Shown here: positions 1 to 13,100 of the stretch, one piece after another
How the letters are laid out: each line of letters opens with the position of its first letter
How positions within the stretch are numbered: position 1 is the first letter of the stretch
Assembly (NCBI GenBank): GCA_001695595.3
Contig: MBPM02000067.1
Span: 62,001-126,000 of the forward strand
DNA length: 64,000 bases
Direction of reading: 5' to 3'
Origin: Plasmopara viticola
Lineage: Eukaryota > Oomycota > Peronosporomycetes > Peronosporales > Peronosporaceae
The notes under the pieces: generated by a model
What the model saw: the letters and a program-made list of their open reading frames with translations, nothing else
Database searches by the model: none
What the model was told of the DNA's origin: nothing
Position numbers and translations under genes: made by a program

Positions 1-3000
1 TTTCGGCCAAATAGTGTCTGTGCATGTCTAGACGGATGAAAAGGACGTACCTGTGGCCATACAGCGTCTTAGCGTTTCAATACAATGAATATACACTTTG
101 TTGTGGCTCCAATGCATCTGTGCATGTCTAGACCGATAGATAGAACATATCCGTGGCTATACAGCGTCTCAGCGCTTCATAAGAATGCGTATACACTGTG
201 TTGTGGCTCTATTGCGTCTGTGCATGTCTAGACCGATAGAAACGATGTAGCTGTGGCCATACTGCGTCTCAGCTCTCCAAAAGAATTAATATACACTGCG
301 TTGGGGCTCGATCGCATCTGTGCATGTCTAGACTGATAGAAAGGACGTATCTATGGCCGTACAGCGTTTCAGCGCTTCAAAAGAATGCTTATAATCTGCG
401 TTGTGGCTTAACTACCTCTGTGCATGTCTAGACTAATGAAAAAAACGCACCTGTTGCCATACATCGTCTTAGCGTTTCAAAAGAATAAATATACCCTTTT
501 TCGGCTCTATCGCGTCTTTACGTGTTTAGACCGATAAAGAAGACGTATCGATGGTCGTACAGCGTCTCAGTGCTTCCAAAGAATGCGTATACCCTGTGTT
601 GTGGCTTTATTGCATCTGTGCATGTCTAGACCGATAGAAAGGACGTAGCTGGGCCCGTACTGCGTCTCAGCGCTTCAAAAGAATGAATATACACTGCGTT
701 GGGACTCTATTGCGTCTGTGCATGTCTAGACCGATAGAAAGGACGTATCTTTGGCCGCACTGCGTCCCAGCGCTTCAAAAGAATGAATATACACTGCGTT
801 GGGACTCTATTGCGTCTGTGCATGTCTAGACCGATAGAAAAGATGTATCTGTGGCAATACAGCGTCTCAGCGCTTCAAAAGAATGAATATACACTGCGTT
901 GGGACTCTATTGCGTCTGTGCTTGTCTAGACCGATAGAAGGGACGTATCTTTGGCCGTACAGTGTGTCAGCGCTTCAAAAGAATGCTTATCACTGTGTTC
1001 TGGCTAAATAGTGTCTGTGCATGTCTAGACGGATGAAAAGGACGTACCTGTGGCCATACAGCGTCTTAGCGTTTCAATAGAATGAATATACACTTTGTTG
1101 TGGCTCCAATGCATCTGTGCATGTCTAGACCGATAGATAGGACATATCTGTGGCTGTACAGCGTCTCAGCGCTTCAAAAGAATGCGTATACACTGTGTTG
1201 TGGCTCTATTGCGTCTGTGCATGTCTAGACAGATAGAAAGGATGTATCTGTGGTAATACAGCGTCTCAGCGCTTCAAAAGAATGAATATACACTGCGTTG
1301 GGACTCTATTGCGTCTGTGCATGTCTAGACCGATAGAAAAGACGTATCTTTGGCCGTACAGCGTCTCAGCACTTCAAAAGAATGCTTATCACTGTATTTC
1401 GGCCAAATAGTGTCTGTGCATGTCTAGACGGATGAAAAGGACGTACCTGTGGCCATACAGCGTCTTAGCGTTTCAATACAATGAATATACACTTTGTTGT
1501 GGCTCCAATGCATCTGTGCATGTCTAGACCGATAGATAGAACATATCGGTGGCTATACAGCGTCTCAGCGCTTCATAAGAATGCGTATACACTGTGTTGT
1601 GGCTCTATTGCGTCTGTGCATGTCTAGACCGATAGAAAGGATGTAGCTGTGGCCATACTGCGTCTCAGCTCTCCAAAAGAATTAATATACACTGCGTTGG
1701 AGCTCAATCGCGTCTGTGCATGTCTAGACCGAAAGAAAGGACGTATCTATGGCCGTACAGCGTTTCAGCGCTTCAAAAGAATGCTTATAATCTGCGTTGT
1801 GGCTTAACTACCTCTGTGCATGTCTAGACTAATGAAAAAAACGCACCTGTTGCCATACATCGTCTTAGCGTTTCAAAAAAATAAATATACCCTTTTTTCG
1901 GCTCTATCGCGTCTTTACGTGTTTAGACCGATAAAGAAGACGTATCGATGGTCGTACAGCGTCTCAGTGCTTCCAAAGAATGCGTATACCCTGTGTTGTG
2001 GCTTTATTGCATCTGTGCATGTCTAGACCGATAGAAAGGACGTAGCTGTGTCCGTACTGCGTCTCAGCGCTTCAAAAGAATGAATATACACTGCGTTGGG
2101 ACTCTATTGCGTCTGTGCATGTCTAGACCGATAGAAAGGACGTATCTTTGGCCGTACAGTGTGTCAGCGCTTCAAAAGAATGCTTATCACTGTGTTCTGG
2201 CTAAATAGTGTCTGTGCATGTCTAGACGGATGAAAAGGACGTACCTGTGGCCATACAGCGTCTTAGCGTTTCAATAGAATGAATATACACTTTGTTGTGG
2301 CTCCAATGCATCTGTGCATGTCTAGACCGATAGATAGGACATATCTGTGGCTATACAGCGTCTCAGCGCTTCAAAAGAATGCGTATACACTGTGTTGTGG
2401 CTCTATTGCGTCTGTGCATGTCTAGACCGAAAGAAAGGACGTATCTATGGCCGTACAGCGTTTCAGCGCTTCAAAAGAATGCTTATAATCTGCGTTGTGG
2501 CTTAACTACCTCTGTGCATGTCTAGACTAATGAAAAAAACGCACCTGTTGCCATACATCGTCTTAGCGTTTCAAAAGAATAAATATACCCTTTTTTCGGC
2601 TCTATCGCGTCTTTACGTGTTTAGACCGATAAAGAAGACGTATCGATGGTCGTACAGCGTCTCAGTGCTTCCAAAGAATGCGTATACCCTGTGTTGTGGC
2701 TTTATTGCATCTGTGCATGTCTAGACCGATAGAAAGGACGTAGCTGTGCCCGTACTGCGTCTCAGCGCTTCAAAAGAATGAATATACACTGCGTTGGGAC
2801 TCTATTGCGTCTGTGCATGTCTAGACCGATAGAAGGGACGTATCTTTGGCCGTACAGTGTGTCAGCGCTTCAAAAGAATGCTTATCACTGTGTTCTGGTT
2901 AAATAGTGTCTGTGCATGTCTAGACGGATGAAAAGGACGTACCTGTGGCCATACTGCGTCTTAGCGTTTCAATAGAATGAATATACACTTTTTTCGGCTC

Positions 3001-3611
3001 TAGCGCGTCTTTGCATGTTTAGACCGATAAAGAAGACGTATCGATGGTCGTACAGCGTCTCAGTGCTTCCAAAGAATGCGTATACCCTGTGTTGTGGCTT
3101 TATTGCATCTGTGCATGTCTAGACCGATAGAAAGGACGTAGCTGTGTCCGTACTGCGTCTCAGCGCTTCAAAAGAATGAATATACACTGCGTTGGGACTC
3201 TATTGCGTCTGTGCATGTCTAGACCGATAGAAAGGACGTATCTTTGGCCGTACAGTGTGTCAGCGCTTCAAAAGAATGCTTATCACTGTGTTCTGGCTAA
3301 ATAGTGTCTGTGCATGTCTAGACGGATGAAAAGGACGTACCTGTGGCCATACAGCGTCTTAGCGTTTCAATAGAATGAATATACACTTTGTTGTGGCTCC
3401 AATGCATCTGTGCATGTCTAGACCGATAGATAGGACATATCTGTGGCTATACAGCGTCTCAGCGCTTCAAAAGAATGCGTATACACTGTGTTGTGGCTCT
3501 ATTGCGTCTGTGCATGTCTAGACCGAAAGAAAGGACGTATCTATGGCCGTACAGCGTTTCAGCGCTTCAAAAGAATGCTTATAATCTGCGTTGTGGCTTA
3601 ACTACCTCTGT

Positions 3612-6600
3612 GCATGTCTAGACTAATGAAAAAAACGCACCTGTTGCCATACATCGTCTTAGCGTTTCAAAAGAATAAATATACCCTTTTTTCGGCTCTA
3701 TCGCGTCTTTACGTGTTTAGACCGATAAAGAAGACGTATCGATGGTCGTACAGCGTCTCAGTGCTTCCAAAGAATGCGTATACCCTGTGTTGTGGCTTTA
3801 TTGCATCTGTGCATGTCTAGACCGATAGAAAGGACGTAGCTGTGCCCGTACTGCGTCTCAGCGCTTCAAAAGAATGAATATACACTGCGTTGGGACTCTA
3901 TTGCGTCTGTGCATGTCTAGACCGATAGAAGGGACGTATCTTTGGCCGTACAGTGTGTCAGCGCTTCAAAAGAATGCTTATCACTGTGTTCTGGCTAAAT
4001 AGTGTCTGTGCATGTCTAGACGGATGAAAAGGACGTACCTGTGGCCATACAGCGTCTTAGCGTTTCAATAGAATGAATATACACTTTGTTGTGGCTCCAA
4101 TGCATCTGTGCATGTCTAGACCGATAGATAGGACATATCTGTGGCTATACAGCGTCTCAGCGCTTCAAAGAATGCGTATACACTGTGTTGTGGCTCTATT
4201 GCGTCTGTGCATGTCTAGACCGATAGAAAGGATGTAGCTGTGGCCATACTGCGTCTCAGCTCTCCAAAAGAATTAATATACACTGCGTTGGAGCTCAATC
4301 GCGTCTGTGCATGTCTAGACTGATAGAAAGGACGTATCTATGGCCGTACAGCGTTTCAGCGCTTCAAAAGAATGCTTATAATCTGCGTTGTGGCTTAACT
4401 ACCTCTGTGCATGTCTAGACTATTGAAAAAAGCGCACCTGTTGCCATACATCGTCTTAGCGTTTCAAAAGAATAAATATACCCTTTTTTCGGCTCTATCG
4501 CGTCTTTACGTGTTTAGACCGATAAAGAAGACGTATCGATGGTCGTACAGCGTCTCAGTGCTTCCAAAGAATGCGTATACCCTGTGTTGTGGCTTTATTG
4601 CATCTGTGCATGTCTAGACTGATAGAAAGGACGTAGCTGTGCCCGTACTGCGTCTCAGCGCTTCAAAAGAATGAATATACACTGCGTTGGGACTCTATTG
4701 CGTCTGTGCATGTCTAGACCGATAGAAGGGACGTATCTTTGGCCGTACAGTGTGTCAGCGCTTCAAAAGAATGCTTATCACTGTGTTCTGGCTAAATAGT
4801 GTCTGTGCATGTCTAGACGGATGAAAAGGACGTACCTGTGGCCATACAGCGTCTTAGCGTTTCAATAGAATGAATATACACTTTGTTGTGGCTCCAATGC
4901 ATCTGTGCATGTCTAGACCGATAGATAGGACATATCTGTGGCTATACAGCGTCTCAGCGCTTCAAAAGAATGCGTATACACTGTGTTGTGGCTCTATTGC
5001 GTCTGTGCATGTCTAGACCGATAGAAAGGATGTAGCTGTGGCCATACTGCGTCTCAGCTCTCCAAAAGAATTAATATACACTGCGTTGGAGCTCAATCGC
5101 GTCTGTGCATGTCTAGACCGAAAGAAAGGACGTATCTATGGCCGTACAGCGTTTCAGCGCTTCAAAAGAATGCTTATAATCTGCGTTGTGGCTTAACTAC
5201 CTCTGTGCATGTCTAGACTAATGAAAAAAACGCACCTGTTGCCATACATCGTCTTAGCGTTTCAAAAGAATAAATATACCCTTTTTTCGGCTCTATCGCG
5301 TCTTTACGTGTTTAGACCGATAAAGAAGACGTATCGATGGTCGTACAGCGTCTCAGTGCTTCCAAAGAATGCGTATACCCTGTGTTGTGGCTTTATTGCA
5401 TCTGTGCATGTCTAGACCGATAGAAAGGACGTAGCTGTGCCCGTACTGCGTCTCAGCGCTTCAAAAGAATGAATATACACTGCGTTGGGACTCTATTGCG
5501 TCTGTGCATGTCTAGACCGATAGAAGGGACGTATCTTTGGCCGTACAGTGTGTCAGCGCTTCAAAAGAATGCTTATCACTGTGTTCTGGCTAAATAGTGT
5601 CTGTGCATGTCTAGACGGATGAAAAGGACGTACCTGTGGCCATACAGCGTCTTAGCGTTTCAATAGAATGAATATACACTTTGTTGTGGCTCCAATGCAT
5701 CTGTGCATGTCTAGACCGATAGATAGGACATATCTGTGGCTATACAGCGTCTCAGCGCTTCAAAAGAATGCGTATACACTGTGTTGTGGCTCTATTGCGT
5801 CTGTGCATGTCTAGACCGATAGAAAGGATGTAGCTGTGGCCATACTGCGTCTCAGCTCTCCTAAAGAATTAATATACACTGCGTTGGAGCTCAATCGCGT
5901 CTGTGCATGTCTCGACCGAAAGAAAGGACGTATCTATGGCCGTACAGCGTTTCAGCGCTTCAAAAGAATGCTTATAAACTGCGTTGTGGCTTAACTACCT
6001 CTGTGCATGTCTAGACTAATGAAAAAAACGCACCTGTTGCCATACATCGTCTTAGCGTTTCAAAAGAATAAATATACCCTTTTTTCGGCTCTATCGCGTC
6101 TTTACGTGTTTAGACCGATAAAGAAGACGTATCGATGGTCGTACAGCGTCTCAGTGCTTCCAAAGAATGCGTATACCCTGTGTTGTGGCTTTATTGCATC
6201 TGTGCATGTCTAGACTGATAGAAAGGACGTAGCTGTGCCCGTACTGCGTCTCAGCGCTTCAAAAGAATGAATATACACTGCGTTGGGACTCTATTGCGTC
6301 TGTGCATGTCTAGACCGATAGAAGGGACGTATCTTTGGCCGTACAGTGTGTCAGCGCTTCAAAAGAATGCTTATCACTGTGTTCTGGCTAAATAGTGTCT
6401 GTGCATGTCTAGACGGATGAAAAGGACGTACCTGTGGCCATACAGCGTCTTAGCGTTTCAATAGAATGAATATACACTTTGTTGTGGCTCCAATGCATCT
6501 GTGCATGTCTAGACCGATAGATAGGACATATCTGTGGCTATACAGCGTCTCAGCGCTTCAAAAAAATGCGTATACACTGTGTTGTGGCTCTATTGCGTCT

Positions 6601-6704
6601 GTGCATGTCTAGACCGAAAGAAAGGACGTATCTATGGCCGTACAGCGTTTCAGCGCTTCAAAAGAATGCTTATAATCTGCGTTGTGGCTTAACTACCTCT
6701 GTGC
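3612..6704. repeat. 8-monomer higher-order repeat block (~798 bp period)
   Basis: Within the satellite a marker monomer (box followed by TAATGAAAAAAACGCACC) recurs at 3614, 4411, 5209, 6007 and 6705, spacings 797, 798, 798 and 698. Between markers the monomer classes follow a fixed order: TAATGAAAAAAACGC, the TACGTGTTTAGACC variant, GTAGCTGTGCCCG, GAAGGGACGTATC, GGATGAAAAGG, GATAGATAGGACAT, GGATGTAGCTGTGGCC with CTCTCC, and CGAAAGAAAGGACG. Copies of the whole 8-mer look near-identical while classes within it differ clearly, the usual sign of a higher-order repeat. The 698-bp unit lacks the seventh class. Confidence 0.9.
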
Positions 6705-9700
6705 ATGTCTAGACTAATGAAAAAAACGCACCTGTTGCCATACATCGTCTTAGCGTTTCAAAAGAATAAATATACCCTTTTTCGGCTCTATCGCGTCTTT
6801 ACGTGTTCAGACCGATAAAGAAGACGTATCGATGGTCGTACAGCGTCTCAGTGCTTCCAAAGAATGCGTATACCCTGTGTTGTGGCTTTATTGCATCTGT
6901 GCATGTCTAGACCGATAGAAAGGACGTAGCTGGGCCCGTACTGCGTCTCAGCGCTTCAAAAGAATGAATATACACTGCGTTGGGACTCTATTGCGTCTGT
7001 GCATGTCTAGACCGATAGAAAGGACGTATCTTTGGCCGCACTGCGTCCCAGCGCTTCAAAAGAATGAATATACACTGCGTTGGGACTCTATTGCGTCTGT
7101 GCATGTCTAGACCGATAGAAAAGATGTATCTGTGGCAATACAGCGTCTCAGCGCTTCAAAAGAATGAATATACACTGCGTTGGGACTCTATTGCGTCTGT
7201 GCATGTCTAGACCGATAGAAGGGACGTATCTTTGGCCGTACAGTGTGTCAGCGCTTCAAAAGAATGCTTATCACTGTGTTCTGGCTAAATAGTGTCTGTG
7301 CATGTCTAGACGGATGAAAAGGACGTACCTGTGGCCATACAGCGTCTTAGCGTTTCAATAGAATGAATATACACTTTGTTGTGGCTCCAATGCATCTGTG
7401 CATGTCTAGACCGATAGATAGGACATATCTGTGGCTGTACAGCGTCTCAGCGCTTCAAAAGAATGCGTATACACTGTGTTGTGGCTCTATTGCGTCTGTG
7501 CATGTCTAGACAGATAGAAATAATGTATCTGTGGCAATACAGCGTCTCAGCGCTTCAAAAGAATGAATATACACTGCGTTGGGACTCTATTGCGTCTGTG
7601 CATGTCTAGACCGATAGAAAAGACGTATCTTTGGCCGTACAGCGTCTCAGCACTTCAAAAGAATGCTTATCACTGTATTTCGGCCAAATAGTGTCTGTGC
7701 ATGTCTAGACGGATGAAAAGGACGTACCTGTGGCCATACAGCGTCTTAGCGTTTCAATAGAATGGATATACACTTTGTTGTGGCTCCAATGCATCTGTGC
7801 ATGTCTAGACCGATAGATAGAACATATCTGTGGCTATACAGCGTCTCAGCGCTTCATAAGAATGCGTATACACTGTGTTGTGGCTCTATTGCGTCTGTGC
7901 ATGTCTAGACCGATAGAAAGGATGTAGCTGTGGCCATACTGCGTCTCAGCTCTCCAAAAGAATTAATATACACTGCGTTGGAGCTCAATCGCGTCTGTGC
8001 ATGTCTAGACCGAAAGAAAGGACGTATCTATGGCCGTACAGCGTTTCAGCGCTTCAAAAGAAGGCTTATAATCTGCGTTGTGGCTTAACTACCTCTGTGC
8101 ATGTCTAGACTAATGAAAAAAACGCACCTGTTGCCATACATCGTCTTAGCGTTTCAAAAGAATAAATATACCCTTTTTTCGGCTCTATCGCGTCTTTACG
8201 TGTTTAGACCGATAAAGAAGACGTATCGATGGTCGTACAGCGTCTCAGTGCTTCCAAAGAATGCGTATACCCTGTGTTGTGGCTTTATTGCATCTGTGCA
8301 TGTCTAGACCGATAGAAAGGACGTAGCTGTGTCCGTACTGCGTCTCAGCGCTTCAAAAGAATGAATATACACTGCGTTGGGACTCTATTGCGTCTGTGCA
8401 TGTCTAGACCGATAGAAAGGACGTATCTTTGGCCGTACAGTGTGTCAGCGCTTCAAAAGAATGCTTATCACTGTGTTCTGGCTAAATAGTGTCTGTGCAT
8501 GTCTAGACGGATGAAAAGGACATACCTGTGGCCATACAGCGTCTTAGCGTTTCAATAGAATGAATATACACTTTGTTGTGGCTCCAATGCATCTGTGCAT
8601 GTCTAGACCGATAGATAGGACATATCTGTGGCTATACAGCGTCTCAGCGCTTCAAAAGAATGCGTATACACTGTGTTGTGGCTCTATTGCGTCTGTGCAT
8701 GTCTAGACCGATAGAAGGGACGTATCTTTGGCCGTAAAGTGTGTCAGCGCTTCAAAAGAATGCTTATCACTGTGTTCTGGCTAAATAGTGTCTGTGCATG
8801 TCTAGACGGATGAAAAGGACGTACCTGTGGCCATACAGCGTCTTAGCGTTTCAATAGAATGAATATACACTTTGTTGTGGCTCCAATGCATCTGTGCATG
8901 TCTAGACCGATAGATAGGACATATCTGTGGCTATACAGCGTCTCAGCGCTTCAAAAGAATGCGTATACACTGTGTTGTGGCTCTATTGCGTCTGTGCATG
9001 TCTAGACCGATAGAAAGGATGTAGCTGTGGCCATACTGCGTCTCAGCTCTCCAAAAGAATTAATATACACTGCGTTGGAGCTCAATCGCGTCTGTGCATG
9101 TCTAGACCGAAAGAAAGGGCGTATCTATGGCCGTACAGCGTTTCAGCGCTTCAAAAGAATGCTTATAATCTGCGTTGTGGCTTAACTACCTCTGTGCATG
9201 TCTAGACTAATGAAAAAAACGCACCTGTTGCCATACATCGTCTTAGCGTTTCAAAAGAATAAATATACCCTTTTTTCGGCTCTATCGCGTCTTTACGTGT
9301 TTAGACCGATAAAGAAGACGTATCGATGGTCGTACAGCGTCTCAGTGCTTCCAAAGAATGCGTATACCCTGTGTTGTGGCTTTATTGCATCTGTGCATGT
9401 CTAGACTGATAGAAAGGACGTAGCTGTGCCCGTACTGCGTCTCAGCGCTTCAAAAGAATGAATATACACTGCGTTGGGACTCTATTGCGTCTGTGCAGGT
9501 CTAGACCGATAGAAAGGACGTAGCTGTGGCCATACTGCGTCCCAGCCCTTCGAAAGAATGAATATACACTGCGTTGGGACTCTATTGCGTCTGTGCATGT
9601 CTAGACCGATAGAAAAGATGTATCTTTGGCCGTACTGCGTCTCAGCGCTTCAAAAGAATGCTTATCACTGTGTTCTGGCTAAATAGTGTCTGTGCATGTC

Positions 9701-9959
9701 TAGACGGATGAAAAGGACGTACCTGTGGCCATACAGCGTCTTAGCGTTTCAATAGAATGAATATACACTTTGTTGTGGCTCCAATGCATCTGTGCATGTC
9801 TAGACCGATAGATAGAACATATCCGTGGCTATACAGCGTCTCAGCGCTTCATAAGAATGCGTATACACTGTGTTGTGGCTCTATTGCGTCTGTGCATGTC
9901 TAGACCGATAGAAAGGATGTAGCTGTGGCCATACTGCGTCTCAGCTCTCCAAAAGAATT

Positions 9960-11170
9960 AATATACACTGCGTTGGAGCTCAATCGCGTCTGTGCATGTC
10001 TAGACGGATAAAAAGGACGTACCTGTGGCCATACAGCGTCTTAGCGTTTAAATAGAATGAATATACCCTTTGTTGTGGCTCCAATGCATCTGTGCATGTC
10101 TAGACCGATAGATAGGACATATCTGTGGCTATACAGCGTCTCAGCGCTTCAAAAGAATGCGTTTACACTGTGTTGTGGCTCTATTGCGTCTGTGCATGTC
10201 TAGACCGATAGAAAGGATGTAGCTGTGGCCATACTGCGTCTCAGCTCTCCAAAAGAATTAATATACACTGCGTTGGAGCTCAATCGCGTCTGTGCATGTC
10301 TAGACGGATAAAAAGGACGTACCTGTGGCCATACAGCGTCTTAGCGTTTAAATAGAATGAATATACCCTTTGTTGTGGCTCCAATGCATCTGTGCATGTC
10401 TAGACCGATAGATAGGACATATCTGTGGCTATACAGCGTCTCAGCGCTTCCTAAAAATGCGTATACACTGTGTCGTGGCTCTATTGCATCTGTGCAGGTC
10501 TAGACCGATAGAAAGGACGTAGCTGTGGCCATACTGCGTCCCAGCCCTTCGAAAGAATGAATATACACTGCGTTGGGACTCTATTGCGTCTGTGCATGTC
10601 TAGACCGATAGAAAGGACGTATCTTTGGTCGTACAGCGTTTCAGCGCTTCAAAAGAATGCTTATACACTGTGTTCTGGCTAAATAGTGTCTGTGCATGTC
10701 TAGACGGATGAAAAGGACGTACCCGTGGCTATACAGCGTCTTAGCGTTTCAATAGAATGAATATACACTTTGTTGTGGCTCCAATGCATCTGTGCATGTC
10801 TAGACCGATAGATAGGACATATCTGTGGCTATACAGCGTCTCAGCGCTTCAAAAGAATGCGTATAAACTGTGTTGTGGCTCTATTGCGTCTGTGCATGTC
10901 TAGACCGATAGAAAGGACGTATCTTTGGTCGTACAGCGTCTCAGCGCTTCAAAAGAATGCTTATACACTGTGTTCTGGCTAAATAGTGTCTGTGCATGTC
11001 TAGACGGATGAAAATGACGTACCCGTGGCTATACAGCGTCTTAGCGTTTCAATTGAATGAATATACACTTTGTTGTGGCTCCAATGCATCTGTGCATGTC
11101 TAGACCGATAGATAGGACATATCTGTGGCTATACAGCGTCTCAGCGCTTCAAAAGAATGCGTATAAACTG
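9960..11170. repeat. 300-bp trimer variants near the right end of the satellite
   Basis: Two trimer-like repeats occur here. A monomer with GGATAAAAAGGACGTACC recurs 300 bp apart (about 9998 and 10298), and one with GGACGTATCTTTGGTCG recurs 300 bp apart (about 10610 and 10910). The flanking monomers repeat with them. This differs from the 8-mer arrangement in the middle of the array. Confidence 0.8.
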
Positions 11171-11693
11171 TGTTGTGGCTCTATTGCGTCTGTGCATGTC
11201 TAGACCGATACAAAGGATGTAGCTGTGGCCGTACTGCGTCTCAGCTCTTCAAAAGGATCAATATACTCTGCGTTGGGGCTCTATTGCGTCTGTGCATGTC
11301 TAGACCGATAGAAAGAACGTATCTGTGGCCATACCGCGTATTAGCGCTTCAATAGAATGCTTATACACTGTGTTGTGGCTCTATTGGGTCTGTGCATGTC
11401 TAGACCAATAGAAAGGACGTACTGTGGCCATACATAGTCTTAGCGTTTCAAAAAAAAGAATATTCGCTTTCTTGTGCCTCTATCGCTCCTTTGCATGTCT
11501 AGACCATAGGAAAGACGTATCAATGGCCGTACAGCGTCTCAGAATGCGTATACATTGTGTCGTGGCTCTATTGCATCTGTGCATGTCTAGACCGATAGAA
11601 AGGACGTAGCTGTGGCCGTACAGCGTCTCAGCGCTTCAAAAGAATGCTTATACACTGCGTTGGGGCTCAATTGTGTCTGTGCATGTCTAGTAC

Positions 11694-11730
11694 AAGAAGC
11701 TGTATATACTAGATAAATATACAGCTTCTT
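11694..11730. repeat. perfect inverted repeat at the satellite boundary
   Basis: The arms AAGAAGCTGTATAT (11694-11707) and ATATACAGCTTCTT (11717-11730) are exact reverse complements around a 9-base loop. The left arm begins three bases after the last satellite box, so the hairpin sits exactly at the array edge. It could be a tiny palindromic element remnant, a breakpoint scar or a structural boundary; the sequence does not decide. Confidence 0.9.
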
Positions 11731-13100
11731 AATAATTGTTGTGCTCAACCTGGCGATCAGAACTGCATAAAGGACGCAGAACGCTGCAAAACTGTAAGCA
11801 AACGAGCAGATGGTTACGCCTACGTACACGCCTTAGGAAAACGGAGTCGCCGAGCGAATGAGCCACATGCTGGTGGAATGTGCATGCTGCATGTTGAGTA
11901 GTACTGCTTTGGCCAGCGTCTGCGGGGGCTAAGCAGCCATGGCGGCTATGTTTTGGTACGACGTTGCGCCCGCGTGCCATCACCAGTGGCGAATTGCCGC
12001 ATTAAGTCTGGGTTGACAAGAAATACTGTGAGTGAGCCTGAGGGTGTTCAATTCCGTGCATCTCCGACGTTTACGAATCAGAAACGCAATAAACTGAACA
12101 ATCGAGCAGTGACGTGCTGCTTTCGTGGGTACTCGGATCATATCTTTAGAGGAGATCATCAGCGGTGGCAGGCTTAAGATTGATAGTGGGAGACGCTGCT
12201 GCAATTAAAACGAAAGCGTCATTTAAGATGATGAAAAATCGAAAAATGACTCGACGTAGCCAGACGAAGGTGATTGAATATACGATGGCGCTGAAGTGGC
12301 TTCGGTGCTTAATATACTCTGTCAGAGCAAAGTATACTTTAAAGGCTAAAGCATGTATTGATGTTTACCGCTATACATTGGATGTCAGCTGAAAGTGTTT
12401 CATAAAATGCCATTTATGGTTGCCTGAAGCTTTTAACAAGAAAACATTTTTTGCATTTGTGTATTTATCTGAAATAAAGTAGCATGCTTCTGTGCTCAAC
12501 TTGTCGACGTAGCTCTTTTACATCGTTAAATTGGCGGCTTTTGTAAACATTACCTTCAATTGTTACCTACAAACATTTCTTTTTTATTGCGCCATGTATA
12601 AAAATTTGGAGGTCTTGTAAAGAGCTTTTCGCGTCGAGTACAGAAATGAGCCAATCATAGCATCTGACAAAAGTTTATGTTTACGGATCTGGTGCCAAAC
12701 GTCTGTCTATCTATTTAAACGTTCACGGACTCATGACAGCCGAACGTTCGCAAGCAATTACACATATCAAGCGCAAAGGAGCTGTTAAATTACATTTCAG
12801 TCTTGCCTTTCTCTCTAGACGTAGACGGACCCATCAAAGCCTAAACCTTGTGAAAAATGACTTACTCTAACTTTTGAAAAGATTAGATCAGTCCGGAATC
12901 CGCTAGTTGCATTTTTATTAATTTATAGAAAAGCAATCACTTAAGTGTTACCAGATCCGCTAAAAATCACCAGAAGAGTGCATACATACTCTTCGCTTCC
13001 GCACAGAGATGAACATTCTTCCTGGGCTACCATTAGAAGGTGCTTTTTTATTTCGATTGGCTTCGATGATGGTTAGCGTGATGCCTGCTTTTTGCAAGCA
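11731..13100. other. gene-poor spacer between satellite and BCAS3 gene
   Basis: Only short open frames occur, none with a recognisable domain, in either orientation. The second half (12400-13080) is AT-rich with short A/T runs, typical of intergenic DNA. No retroelement motif, tRNA or rRNA was seen. The last part must carry the 3' end of the minus-strand gene that stops at 13101. Confidence 0.6.

Larger units (their letters stand above)
1..11690. repeat. ~100-bp satellite array with higher-order repeats
   Basis: About 117 head-to-tail monomers of 98-101 bp fill this stretch. The most constant part is a box reading CTGTGCATGTCTAGAC, which recurs at almost exact 100-bp steps (for example near 21, 121, 221, 321, 421). 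The rest of each monomer follows the pattern GGACGTAT-CTGTGGCC, ACAGCGTCTCAGCGCTTCAAAAGAATG, ATACACTG. Recurrent 68-codon open frames starting at an ATG in this box are by-products of the repeat and are not called as genes. The array starts outside the window. I do not recognise the satellite from any described family. Confidence 0.97.

Noticed and set aside
1820..9404. Eight near-identical 68-codon open frames (starting MSRLMKKTHLLPY) and related frames in the satellite
   Set aside because: They lie inside satellite monomers, start in the conserved box and recur only because the higher-order unit recurs. No domain, start context or codon pattern supports a gene.
1..11690. CRISPR array
   Set aside because: Repeats are ~100 bp, adjoin without unique spacers, and the window is eukaryotic with spliced genes.
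11694..11730. Intrinsic transcription terminator
   Set aside because: The stem is AT-rich with no T-tract in a bacterial setting, and the DNA is eukaryotic.
11953..12392. Overlapping 74-75-codon open frames on both strands next to the satellite
   Set aside because: Short, overlapping in opposite directions and without any recognisable motif; chance open frames are sufficient.
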